Of a stretch of DNA of 8,314 bases, positions 1-5,837 are shown one piece after another. Position 1 is the first letter of the stretch. Each line of letters starts with the position of its first letter. The position numbers were made by a program, and so were the translations under genes. Under the pieces are notes generated by a model. That model had not been told where the DNA came from and did no database searches. It worked only from the letters and a program-made list of their open reading frames with translations. The stretch comes from JAGNHB01 sp964436005 (GTDB taxonomy: Bacteria; Acidobacteriota; JAAYUB01): assembly GCA_964436005.1 (NCBI GenBank), contig CAYTBK010000162.1, positions 1 through 8,314 of the forward strand, in the 5' to 3' direction.

Positions 1-671
1 TACACGGTGTTGTCGGCGGTGGCCACGAAGGCCTGCACGTTCTGGCTGGCCAGGGCGGCGGCGGCGTCCCGGATGTCGTTGATGGATTGGACCGCGCACC
101 GGTTGACCGTGATGCCCCTCCTCTCGCAGGCGTTCAGCACTTTCCCGGTGGCGAAGACGGCGTTGGGTTCCGACGGGGTGTAGAGGATGCCGATCTTCTG
201 GACCCCCGGGATGAACTCCTGCAGCAGGGACACGAATGCTTCCGCATCGAAGGGGTCGTACAGGCAGCTCATGTTGGGGACCTGGCCGGTGAAACCGGCG
301 TCGGCCGGGCTGAAGGTCACCGAGCAGACGAAGGGGATGGATCGCAGCAGCTGGGCGGCGGCGACCATGCAGGGGGTCGTGCTGGTTCCCACCAGGGCTA
401 TGTTCTGGTCTTCAAACGATTTGAGAATCAAAGGGATGTTGGCCATTTCGCCCTGGGCGCACCGTTTGACGAGCTTGAGGTTGCGGCCGTCCACGAAGCC
501 CTGGGACTCCAGGGCCTTCTTGAATCCCTGCGCCGACCGGTCGAGCTGCGGATCGTCCACGAACTGGAGGAACCCGACCGTCGGTCCCTGCACCTCCGCT
601 TTCTTCGTGCAGCCGGAAGACAACAGCGCGACAAGGCACATCGTCATGCCGAACATCGTTTTGGGCATCAT
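1..671 (-). CDS. ABC-type substrate-binding lipoprotein (ABC_sub_bind family), 3'-truncated by window edge
   Basis: The first 223 residues are present and the gene continues past the left edge. The N-terminus (MMPKTMFGMTMCLVALLSSG, then Cys) is a lipoprotein signal peptide: short basic start, hydrophobic run and an SSGC lipobox, so the mature protein should be anchored in the cell envelope. After it come PTVGFLQFVDDPQLDRSAQG, LVGTSTTPCMVAA, IPFVCSVTFSPADAG, IGILYTPSEPNAV and AFVATADNTV. This order matches periplasmic-binding proteins of the ABC_sub_bind (PF04392) group: an 'IG(I/V)xYxPSExN' strand in the second lobe, then the 'DN' segment near the domain crossover. The ligand cannot be told from sequence; relatives are annotated for tryptophan/tyrosine or are uncharacterised. 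ATG at 669-671 is followed at once by a second ATG; AGGA lies about 10 nt upstream. The gene follows the DHH gene by 40 bp on the same strand and probably shares its transcript. The permease and ATPase genes would lie outside the window. Confidence 0.88.
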   Translation of the reverse strand, partial: MMPKTMFGMTMCLVALLSSGCTKKAEVQGPTVGFLQFVDDPQLDRSAQGFKKALESQGFVDGRNLKLVKRCAQGEMANIPLILKSFEDQNIALVGTSTTPCMVAAAQLLRSIPFVCSVTFSPADAGFTGQVPNMSCLYDPFDAEAFVSLLQEFIPGVQKIGILYTPSEPNAVFATGKVLNACERRGITVNRCAVQSINDIRDAAAALASQNVQAFVATADNTV

Positions 672-711
672 GAGAGTACGTTCCTGGTGGGGGATTGTCT
701 TTCCGTGGCCC

Positions 712-1638
712 TCAACTGTCCCGTTTCAAGGCCACGAGGAGTTCCTGGAGCGTTTTGTCGGCCTGCGGCGTGGGGACCTGGCAGGTGCCGACCATGCGGT
801 GGCCGCCGCCCCCGTAGAACAGCATCAGGGCGCCGATGTCCACCGAACAGGACCGGTTGACGACGCTGTAGCCGCAGGTGAACACCACGTTCTGCTTCTT
901 CAGGCCCCAGATGACGCGGATGGACACGTTCTGCTCCGGGTAGAGGACATATTCCTTGAAGCGGTTTCCCGAGAGGATCTCCTCCACGTCGCGCAGGTCG
1001 ATCAGGAGGACGTTGCCGACAGTCCGGGAATGGCTCCGGATCATGGCCTCGTAGGCTTTCTCCTGCTCGAAGTAGCGCCGTGTCCTCTCCTTGACGTCCT
1101 CCACGGCCAGGATCTCGTCGATGGAGAGGGTCCGGCAGTACTGGATCATGTCTTCCATGAGCTTGTAGTTCGAGATCCGGTAGTCCTTGTAGCGCCCGAG
1201 GCCGGTCCGGGCGTCCATGATGAAGGACAGGAGCGTCCAGCCCGCCGGGTTGCGGATTTCCTCGTCCGTCACCATCCCGCTGTCGGAGCGGTCGACGGCT
1301 TCCATCAGGCCCGAGGCGTCGAACTTGGCGAAACGTTCGGCGCCCCCGAAATAGTTGTACACGAGGCGGGCGCAGCTCGGCGAAGGGGCGCTGGTGCCCT
1401 TGAAATGGTGCTTCTTCATCAGTCGGAGCCTCTCCACTTCGCTGGAGTGATGGTCGAACCACATGCCGCAGCCCGGAATGTAGGGGACGTTGGTGAGTAT
1501 GTCGTTCTCCGTGGCTTCGATGAGGCCGTCCTGCACATCCTTGGGGTGGACGAACCGGTAGCTTTCCACTATGCCGGCTTCCACCAGCAGGACCGCACAG
1601 GCCAGACCGTCGAAATCGGAGCGAGTGAGGAGCCTCAT
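712..1638 (-). CDS. DHH/DHHA1-family phosphoesterase (exopolyphosphatase-related)
   Basis: 308 residues, soluble, no signal peptide. The N-terminal DHH domain shows motif I TRSDFDGLA (Asp8, Asp10), the eponymous Asp62-His63-His64 in WFDHHSSE, and Asp116 in AVDRSDSG. The C-terminal DHHA1 half ends with the substrate-loop signature GGGGHRMVGTC (Gly276-His280). Members of this superfamily are Mn2+-dependent phosphodiesterases or phosphatases acting on short oligonucleotides, pAp, cyclic dinucleotides or polyphosphate. The substrate of this subgroup, usually named 'exopolyphosphatase-related', is not established and cannot be read from sequence. The usual first His of the HxDxD motif is Arg6 here, while the remaining metal ligands are present, so activity is plausible. 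ATG at 1636-1638 has GAGG 9 nt upstream and a well-placed promoter at 1672-1700. The gene is head-to-head with the sensor gene across 182 bp and is followed by the lipoprotein gene. Confidence 0.87.
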   Translation of the reverse strand: MRLLTRSDFDGLACAVLLVEAGIVESYRFVHPKDVQDGLIEATENDILTNVPYIPGCGMWFDHHSSEVERLRLMKKHHFKGTSAPSPSCARLVYNYFGGAERFAKFDASGLMEAVDRSDSGMVTDEEIRNPAGWTLLSFIMDARTGLGRYKDYRISNYKLMEDMIQYCRTLSIDEILAVEDVKERTRRYFEQEKAYEAMIRSHSRTVGNVLLIDLRDVEEILSGNRFKEYVLYPEQNVSIRVIWGLKKQNVVFTCGYSVVNRSCSVDIGALMLFYGGGGHRMVGTCQVPTPQADKTLQELLVALKRDS

Positions 1639-1671
1639 GTCTGTACGCCTCGCATCTGCAACGTTGGGGGG

Positions 1672-1700
1672 ATTCTTCCTTTTCCGGCGGGGGATGTCAA
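1672..1700 (-). promoter_or_regulatory. sigma70-type promoter for the DHH-lipoprotein operon
   Basis: On the minus strand a perfect -35 box TTGACA (1695-1700) is followed by a 17-nt spacer and AAGAAT (1672-1677, 4/6 to TATAAT). Transcription would start around 1665, giving a leader of about 25-30 nt before the ATG at 1638. Spacing and position fit well; it was judged by eye only. Confidence 0.6.
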
Positions 1701-1820
1701 GGAATTTCCCTCATCGGGGTTTCAAGTGGCGCCGGGGGAAAAAAGCAAGTACAATGACCTTGTCGTTCTGCAGGAAACAGGGGTGTCCGCCGATCGGGCA
1801 ATGCATGGATTTGCTGGGGG

Positions 1821-3596
1821 ATGGGGATGGATCCTTTCGCCATTTCGTCCGAAGAAGTCCTCAAGGCGATGCTGGACTGGACCTGGAGCTGGGAGTACCT
1901 GGTCGACCCTTCCGGGCGCATCGTCTGCATGACGCCTTCCTGCGAAAGGATCACCGGCTACCGGCCCGAGGAGTACGCGGACGACCCCGGGCTGCTGGTC
2001 CGCGTCGTTCACCCGAAGGACAGGGCCAACTATCCGGCCCTGGAGGACGAAGGCGGCCCTCCTGCCGTTCGCGATGCCGTCACCGACATTTTCCTCCGCA
2101 TCCTCCACAAAGACGGGTCCACCCGTTGGATCCGGCACGTTCGCCGTCCCCTAACCGGGCCCGGGGGCGAGTTCATGGGCTGGCGGGTCAGCAACTCCGA
2201 GGTCACCGAGCGCAAAAGAGTCGAGCGGGAACTGGAGATGGCCGTGATGCGGCTCGACCTTTGCCTGAACAACGCCATGATGGGAACGTGGGACTGGGAC
2301 CTGCGGACCGGGAGCATCCTGTTCGACTCGCGCTGGGCGGACATGCTCGGTTGCCGGCCGGAAGAAATCCCGCCCGGCATCGCCGGCTGGGAAAGCCGCG
2401 TCCACCCGGAGGACCTCGGCCGGATGCACGACCTGCTCCAGGACCACCTGCTGGGGAAGACTGTCGTCTACGAGGCCGAGTTCCGCATGCGGCACCGGGG
2501 CGGCCGGTGGGTGTGGGTGAAAGGGTTGGGGCGCGTCATCGCCAGGGATGACCGGGGGGACCCCGCCCGGTTTTTTGGAGTGAATCTGGACATTTCGAGC
2601 CAAAAGGTAATGGGGGAAATGCTCCGGCAGAGCGAGGAGCGATTCCGCGTCCTGATGGAATCGGGAAAACGGGAGCACGAGGCGTCGCCCTTTCAGCCGA
2701 AAGCGGAATTCGAGCGGGTCGTGCGCCTGCAGGCGCCCTATGCGGAGGAAAAGCACCTCGGTTTTCGCGTGTCCATTTCTCCCGACATCCCCGACACGCT
2801 GGTCGGGGACCCTCTCCGGCTGAACCAGGTTCTGATGATCCTCATCGGCAACGCCGTCAAGTTCACCGACAAGGGGGAAGTCCGTTTTTCGGCGCGGTGG
2901 GAAAACGGCGAGGGCACGGAGAAGCTGCTGATCGAGATTTCCGATTCGGGCCAGGGGATCGCGCCGGAAAAGCTCGGTCGCCTGTTCGGTCCGTTCGGCC
3001 TGTCGGCCACTTCTCCCCTTCTCCCGGGGCAGTCGGGGATGGGGTTGGCCATGTGCAAGCACTTCGTCGACCGGATGGGGGGTGACATCCAGGTTTCGAG
3101 CCAGCCGGGCCAAGGCAGCCGTTTCGAGGTGGTCATCCCGTTCCGCCGGGAGGCGGCGGGGGCGCAGCCCTTCCCCCGTTCGCAGCCGGCCGCGGCGGCC
3201 GTCGCTTCCACTTTCGGCCCCCTGCGCATCCTGCTGGTGGACGATGTCCGCCTCAACCGGGAACTCGTGGCCCGCATACTGACGAAGATCGGCCACGCGG
3301 TCGACTTGGCGGAAGACGGCGAGGAGTCCGTCCGGTTGTTCGGCCAGGCCCGGTACGACCTCGTGCTGATGGACATCCAGATGCCCGTCATGGACGGGCT
3401 GGAGGCCACACGGAAGATCCGGGAGCTGGAGGCGGCGGACGGGCGGCGGACGCCGGTGATCGCCATGACCGGGCAGGCGGTCGACGGTTTCCGGGAGGAG
3501 TGCCTGGGCGCCGGCATGGACGACGTGCTGACCAAGCCCCTGCGCCGCGACGAGATCGTGACGATGATCTCCCGGCACTGCCCCCAGGCCAAGTAG
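1821..3596 (+). CDS. PAS-PAS-HATPase_c-receiver hybrid sensor protein lacking the HisKA domain
   Basis: 591 residues, no membrane segment, so a cytoplasmic sensor is expected. Domains: PAS 1 about 12-131 (PSCERITGYRPEEY, then the PAC-type end WRVSNSEVTERKRVE); a short helix; PAS 2 about 142-265 (GTWDWDLRTG, RVHPEDLGRMHDLL, FFGVNLDISSQK); the opening of what looks like a third PAS at 270-281 (QSEERFRVLMES); HATPase_c about 295-442 with N box Asn344 (GNAVKF), G1 box Asp375-Ser-Gly-Gln-Gly379 and G2 box Gly406-Met-Gly408; a Pro/Ala-rich linker 443-465; receiver 468-588 with Asp474/Asp475, phosphoacceptor Asp518 (LMDIQMPVMDG), Thr550 and Lys572. No H box (HExxTPL) occurs anywhere: residue 281 passes directly into SGKREHEASPF, which resembles the linker that normally follows HisKA. 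ATG 1821 was chosen; ATG 1827 in frame is equally possible and the Shine-Dalgarno signal is weak (G-rich only). A TACAAT at 1750-1755 could be a -10 box but has no convincing -35. Autokinase function is doubtful. Confidence 0.93.
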   Translation: MGMDPFAISSEEVLKAMLDWTWSWEYLVDPSGRIVCMTPSCERITGYRPEEYADDPGLLVRVVHPKDRANYPALEDEGGPPAVRDAVTDIFLRILHKDGSTRWIRHVRRPLTGPGGEFMGWRVSNSEVTERKRVERELEMAVMRLDLCLNNAMMGTWDWDLRTGSILFDSRWADMLGCRPEEIPPGIAGWESRVHPEDLGRMHDLLQDHLLGKTVVYEAEFRMRHRGGRWVWVKGLGRVIARDDRGDPARFFGVNLDISSQKVMGEMLRQSEERFRVLMESGKREHEASPFQPKAEFERVVRLQAPYAEEKHLGFRVSISPDIPDTLVGDPLRLNQVLMILIGNAVKFTDKGEVRFSARWENGEGTEKLLIEISDSGQGIAPEKLGRLFGPFGLSATSPLLPGQSGMGLAMCKHFVDRMGGDIQVSSQPGQGSRFEVVIPFRREAAGAQPFPRSQPAAAAVASTFGPLRILLVDDVRLNRELVARILTKIGHAVDLAEDGEESVRLFGQARYDLVLMDIQMPVMDGLEATRKIRELEAADGRRTPVIAMTGQAVDGFREECLGAGMDDVLTKPLRRDEIVTMISRHCPQAK

Positions 3597-3720
3597 GCCG
3601 ACGCCCGGGGAAACGTCTCCGCGTCCGGCGCACCCGCGTTCCGCGCTGTCGCGTCGAAGCCGCCGACGTTCGAAATCCAGTCGCCGGGGCCGCGTGTGCG
3701 CGTCGGTGGTTCGCTGCCGA

Positions 3721-3757
3721 CGATGGATCTGGATGCCCTGCGGGCAAGGATCCATCG
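3721..3757. repeat. Two-level hairpin (9-bp outer stem, 5-bp inner stem)
   Basis: CGATGGATC (3721-3729) pairs perfectly with GATCCATCG (3749-3757). Inside it TGCCC (3734-3738) pairs with GGGCA (3742-3746) around a TGC loop. The inner hairpin recurs at 3786-3798 with loop TCC and the same flanks (GA before, A after), so it is probably a small dispersed palindromic repeat. No T-tract follows, so it is not a canonical terminator. Confidence 0.6.
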
Positions 3758-3785
3758 GGGCCAACGCGCGGGCTGTGGACATTGA

Positions 3786-3798
3786 TGCCCTCCGGGCA
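3786..3798. repeat. Second copy of TGCCC/GGGCA mini-hairpin
   Basis: TGCCC (3786-3790), loop TCC, GGGCA (3794-3798). It matches the inner hairpin of 3734-3746 at all but one loop base, and both share the preceding GA. The two copies are 52 bp apart. The outer stem of the first copy is absent here. Confidence 0.5.
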
Positions 3799-3978
3799 AC
3801 ACCAGGCCCATGACAGGCTATCGAAAGAAACGGTTTCCCGTCCGTGGCCTTGGCGATCTGCGTGTTGAGAATGAAAACGAGGCTCACGAAAAGCCACCAA
3901 GGATGGCGGGGGCGAGGGCTCCGGCCGTGATTTGCCGACGGCAACAGGTTGCCGGGAATGTCGGCGTATTTGCAAGTA

Positions 3979-3990
3979 ATGACATGTCAT
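3979..3990. other. 12-bp perfect palindrome ATGACATGTCAT
   Basis: ATGACATGTCAT equals its own reverse complement and lies in an AT-richer patch of otherwise GC-rich DNA. It is the size of a dimeric regulator site, but no gene starts nearby to be regulated, so no function is assigned. About 25 bp to its left is a CGGCAAC/GTTGCCG inverted repeat (3939-3954). Confidence 0.4.
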
Positions 3991-4040
3991 AGATAGCGAT
4001 TGGCGTTTGACGCCTTTTCGCTTCACGCGGGAACGTCTTT

Positions 4041-4152
4041 GCGTTCGGCGCTCCGGAAACCTCCGCGCCCGCACCATCGAAAATTCCGTCGATCACCCGT
4101 CCTCAATGGGGCCCTGGCAACAACGCCATGGAAATTCCGGAGCGCCGAACGC
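4041..4152. repeat. 18-bp perfect inverted repeat flanking 76 bp, left part an inverted fragment of the 184-bp unit
   Basis: GCGTTCGGCGCTCCGGAA (4041-4058) is the exact reverse complement of TTCCGGAGCGCCGAACGC (4135-4152). The right arm is the first edge of the 184-bp tandem repeat. The left arm is therefore a reversed copy of the unit boundary, and partial similarity continues outward on both sides (GGTTTCCGG-type flank). The enclosed 76 bp show no gene. Confidence 0.75.
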
Positions 4153-4529
4153 GGAGACGCGTCTCCCACGCTTTGGCCGCGCCGCTCCGCCGGGCTGCGC
4201 GGCGCGAAGAAAGCGGCGCTCCGCCGGGTTGCGCGCCGCACTCAAAGCGTTAGAATCTTGTCACCCGGGAGTGCGGCGCGGAGGTTGCCGGAGCGCCGCT
4301 TTCGCCAGGCGCGCAGGTTTCCGGAGCGCCGAACGCGGAGACGCGTCTCCCACGCTTTGGCCGCGCCGCTCCGCCGGGCTGCGCGGCGCGAAGAAAGCGG
4401 CGCTCCGCTCCGCTGCGCGCCGCACTCCAAACGTTGGAACCCTCTCTCCCGGGAGTGCGGCGCGGAGGTTGCCGGAGCGCCGCTTTCGCCAGGTGCGCAG
4501 GCTTCCGGAGCACCGAACGCGGAGACGCG
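4137..4529. repeat. 184-bp tandem repeat, two full copies and a 25-bp third start, with nested hairpins
   Basis: Copy 1 is 4137-4320, copy 2 is 4321-4504, and a third start at 4505-4529 matches 24 of 25 bases. The first 87 bp of copies 1 and 2 are identical and include the perfect palindrome GGAGACGCGTCTCC (4153-4166 in copy 1). Each unit folds into a nested hairpin. The outer stem is 14 bp (4210-4223 with 4289-4302; 4394-4407 with 4473-4486). An 8 x 8 nt internal loop follows, then an inner stem of 12-13 bp ending in GAGTGCGGCGCG (4232-4243 with 4269-4280; 4416-4428 with 4452-4464), then a loop of 23-25 nt. Nearly all differences between copies fall in the terminal loop and the left internal loop. 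The period is not a multiple of 3 and no protein is encoded. The array ends 25 bp from the stop codon of the RAYT gene, its likely mobilising partner. Confidence 0.88.
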
Positions 4530-4554
4530 GGCCCGGGCGCTAACATCCTGCCGG

Positions 4555-5139
4555 TCAATATTCGTCAGGAACGTTGATGCGGTCAATCGGGAATGAGTAA
4601 ACTGTCCGCACTTGGGCCGGCGTGCCAACGCGCTCGAACCAGCCGGCCGAACACCAGCGGTATTGGGCAGCGACCGGTACCAATCCATGGCGGACGGGGT
4701 TCCGGTGAACGTAATGCAGCCGGGCCAAGTAGCTCGTCTCGTAGATGAGCAGAGTTTCCCAATAATTGTGCCAGACCATCCGGCCTTTGACGCCGTCCAG
4801 TCGGTTGACCCGCCGCGCCGTTTCGGCGTGCAGTATGCCCAGCATCCCCGACAGCCCCGAGTTGCCTCTTGCCGGCGCCTCCGCCACAAAGTGGTAATGG
4901 TTGGAGAACACCGCCCAGGCCTCCAGCTTCCAGTGGAATTCGCAGGCCATCCGCAACAGGGTTTCTTGGAGGATGTCCAACCGGTCTTCCCCTCGAAAAT
5001 GATGCGCTTTTCGGTAGGTTCCAGCGGTGACCATGAACATGCCATTCTCGCCCATCCGGTGCGTCGGGGCGTGAGGCCAGTGAAGCAAGCGGACCGTTTC
5101 GTCGGACGAACTTGGGGAATTCCGTGAATCGTCTGTCAT
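4555..5139 (-). CDS. REP-associated tyrosine transposase (RAYT), Y1/HUH family
   Basis: 194 residues from ATG 5137-5139, chosen because GGAGGAGG lies 5 nt upstream; an ATG at 5157 would place that ribosome site inside the gene. The core starts at FMVTAGTYRKAHHF (about 35-48), a typical strand 1 of Y1 transposases. It continues with LEAWAVFSNHYHFV carrying the HUH pair His81-Tyr-His83 and ends with YLARLHYVHRNPVRHGLV, where Tyr143 is the expected nucleophile, followed by the family's usual tail (QYRWCSAGWFER, IDRINVPDEY). The family nicks single-stranded DNA through a 5'-phosphotyrosine link. RAYTs are usually single-copy domesticated relatives of IS200/IS605 TnpA that act on REP palindromes near their own gene. 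Here palindromic repeats sit 25 bp downstream (4137-4529) and related ones on the far side (5726-5837). All core motifs and both ends look intact. Confidence 0.88.
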   Translation of the reverse strand: MTDDSRNSPSSSDETVRLLHWPHAPTHRMGENGMFMVTAGTYRKAHHFRGEDRLDILQETLLRMACEFHWKLEAWAVFSNHYHFVAEAPARGNSGLSGMLGILHAETARRVNRLDGVKGRMVWHNYWETLLIYETSYLARLHYVHRNPVRHGLVPVAAQYRWCSAGWFERVGTPAQVRTVYSFPIDRINVPDEY

Positions 5140-5264
5140 GAAGGCCTCCTCCTTCATAACGCATGAGCAGGGAATTTTCCGGGTAAAGGACGTAAATTAT
5201 TGAAAACAGGTCGCTGGCGCCTGCCGTGGCGAAATTTGCAGAGGATAAGCGAAAAAACGTCCGC

Positions 5265-5610
5265 CATCCCTGCCAGGGATGCACATCGGGAGGTTGTCAT
5301 GCCCCAATCATTGGCCGACGTCCTGGTCCACATCGTCTTTTCCACCAAACAACGCGTGCGCTGCCTCGAAGGTTCCGAACTGCGCAGCCGCCTGCACGCC
5401 TACCGGGCGGGAATCTGCCGCCGCCGACAATGCTGCGCTCTGACCGTGGGGGGGACCGGCGATCACGTTCACCTGCTCTGCCCACTGCACCGTACGGTCG
5501 CCCTGGCCGCCCTGCTCCGGTAGTTGAAACGTTCTTCTTCCAACTGGGTACAAGGCCAGATTGAGTTTTTCGAAGGCGATCCTGGCAGCGTGAATCCCCT
5601 CCAGGGATTC
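5265..5610 (+). mobile_element. Probable decayed IS200-like element bounded by matching ATCCC/GGGAT hairpins
   Basis: Left of the broken transposase, CATCCCTG (5265-5272) pairs with CAGGGATG (5274-5281); as a hairpin this is an ATCCC/GGGAT stem with loop TGCCA. Right of it, GAATCCC (5592-5598) pairs with GGGATTC (5604-5610) with loop CTCCA. Both ends thus share the ATCCC/GGGAT stem and a 5-nt loop ending in CCA. IS200/IS605-group elements have subterminal hairpins rather than inverted terminal repeats, which fits. Exact cleavage sites and outer ends cannot be fixed from one copy. Confidence 0.45.
5299..5556 (+). pseudogene. Broken IS200-like (Y1) transposase
   Basis: ATG at 5299 has GGGAGG 6 nt upstream and opens with MPQSLADVLVHIVFSTKQR, the characteristic start of a Y1_Tnp group related to IS200. 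The metal-binding HUH pair is His56-Val-His58 in GGTGDHVHLL. The frame is then closed by TAG at 5521-5523, after 74 residues (family members run about 140-150). Reading past it in the same frame gives LKRSSSNWVQ, which is the normal continuation of the family (xxELKRSSSxW), so the TAG replaces a sense codon such as GAG, CAG or AAG. Similarity stops soon after, and the C-terminal catalytic tyrosine helix is absent. The gene is therefore broken twice: a nonsense change and a 3' deletion. It points away from the RAYT gene, with 159 bp between the two starts. It is not a close paralogue of that RAYT: start motif, HUH context and length all differ. Confidence 0.78.
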
Positions 5611-5630
5611 CCCGGCCGGATGGCGGCGCT

Positions 5631-5659
5631 CCCGGGGCCGGCGCGTCGCCGGCCCCGGG
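5631..5659. repeat. 13-bp perfect GC-only hairpin with 3-nt loop
   Basis: CCCGGGGCCGGCG (5631-5643) and CGCCGGCCCCGGG (5647-5659) are exact reverse complements around CGT. All 13 pairs are G-C, making this the strongest short hairpin in the window. No T-tract follows on either strand. It lies 20 bp beyond the right hairpin of the IS200-like remnant and may belong to that element or be an independent palindromic repeat. Confidence 0.65.
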
Positions 5660-5725
5660 CTGTGGTGTGCCACGCCTTGGGCGTGGGGAGGGGGGCGTTT
5701 CGTCGGAAACGATTCCGGACTTTTA

Positions 5726-5837
5726 GAGTGCGGCGCGCAGCGGAGCGGCGAGGCGAATGCGGAGACGCTCACCTGGGGCGGGTATCAGCTTTGCCGCTGT
5801 GCAGAAAGCGGCGTCTCGAAGACTCGCCGCCGCACTC
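5726..5837. repeat. Palindromic repeat related to the 184-bp unit
   Basis: GAGTGCGGCG (5726-5735) pairs with CGCCGCACTC (5828-5837), and GAGACGC (5762-5768) pairs with GCGTCTC (5811-5817) inside it. The left edge (GAGTGCGGCGCGCAGCGGAG) matches the reverse complement of copy 2 of the tandem array around 4409-4428. The words GCGGAGACG and AAAGCGGCG are also shared. It is therefore a divergent member of the same family, on the opposite side of the two transposase genes. Confidence 0.6.

Larger units (their letters stand above)
3597..4134. other. Gene-free stretch with scattered palindromes
   Basis: No reading frame here has recognisable protein similarity; the open frames on both strands are products of high GC. 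It holds a two-level hairpin (3721-3757), a second TGCCC/GGGCA hairpin (3786-3798), a CGGCAAC/GTTGCCG inverted repeat (3939-3954), a 12-bp perfect palindrome in locally AT-rich DNA (3979-3990) and an inverted fragment of the 184-bp repeat (4041-4058). A word resembling the repeat core (CGTCTCCG, about 3615-3622) already appears just after the sensor gene stop. No T-run follows any hairpin, so no intrinsic terminator for the sensor gene was found. Confidence 0.6.

Noticed and set aside
1750..1755. TACAAT as -10 box of the sensor gene
   Set aside because: No -35 element is found at 16-18 nt and no extended -10 is present; too weak to list as a promoter.
187..1932. 581-codon plus-strand frame over the lipoprotein and DHH genes
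   Set aside because: It runs antisense to two well-supported genes and into the sensor gene start; no domain is recognisable.
2661..2690. His286 in KREHEASPF as a degenerate H box of the sensor
   Set aside because: The segment fits better to the post-HisKA linker (GKLELEPxPF) and is followed immediately by HATPase_c-associated sequence without the second dimerisation helix, so His286 is not a credible phosphoacceptor.
2151..3944. 597-codon open frame antisense to the sensor gene
   Set aside because: It is the mirror of the high-GC codon pattern of 1821-3596, has low-complexity Pro/Arg/His-rich translation, no recognisable domain and no plausible start region.
4137..4529. CRISPR array
   Set aside because: The period is 184 bp with only two full copies, most of the unit is conserved, and no cas genes are near.
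4000..4596. Open frames on both strands through the 184-bp repeats
   Set aside because: The translations are repetitive Arg/Ala/Gly strings produced by the repeats; the period is not a multiple of 3, so repeats are read in different frames, and no start signal is present.
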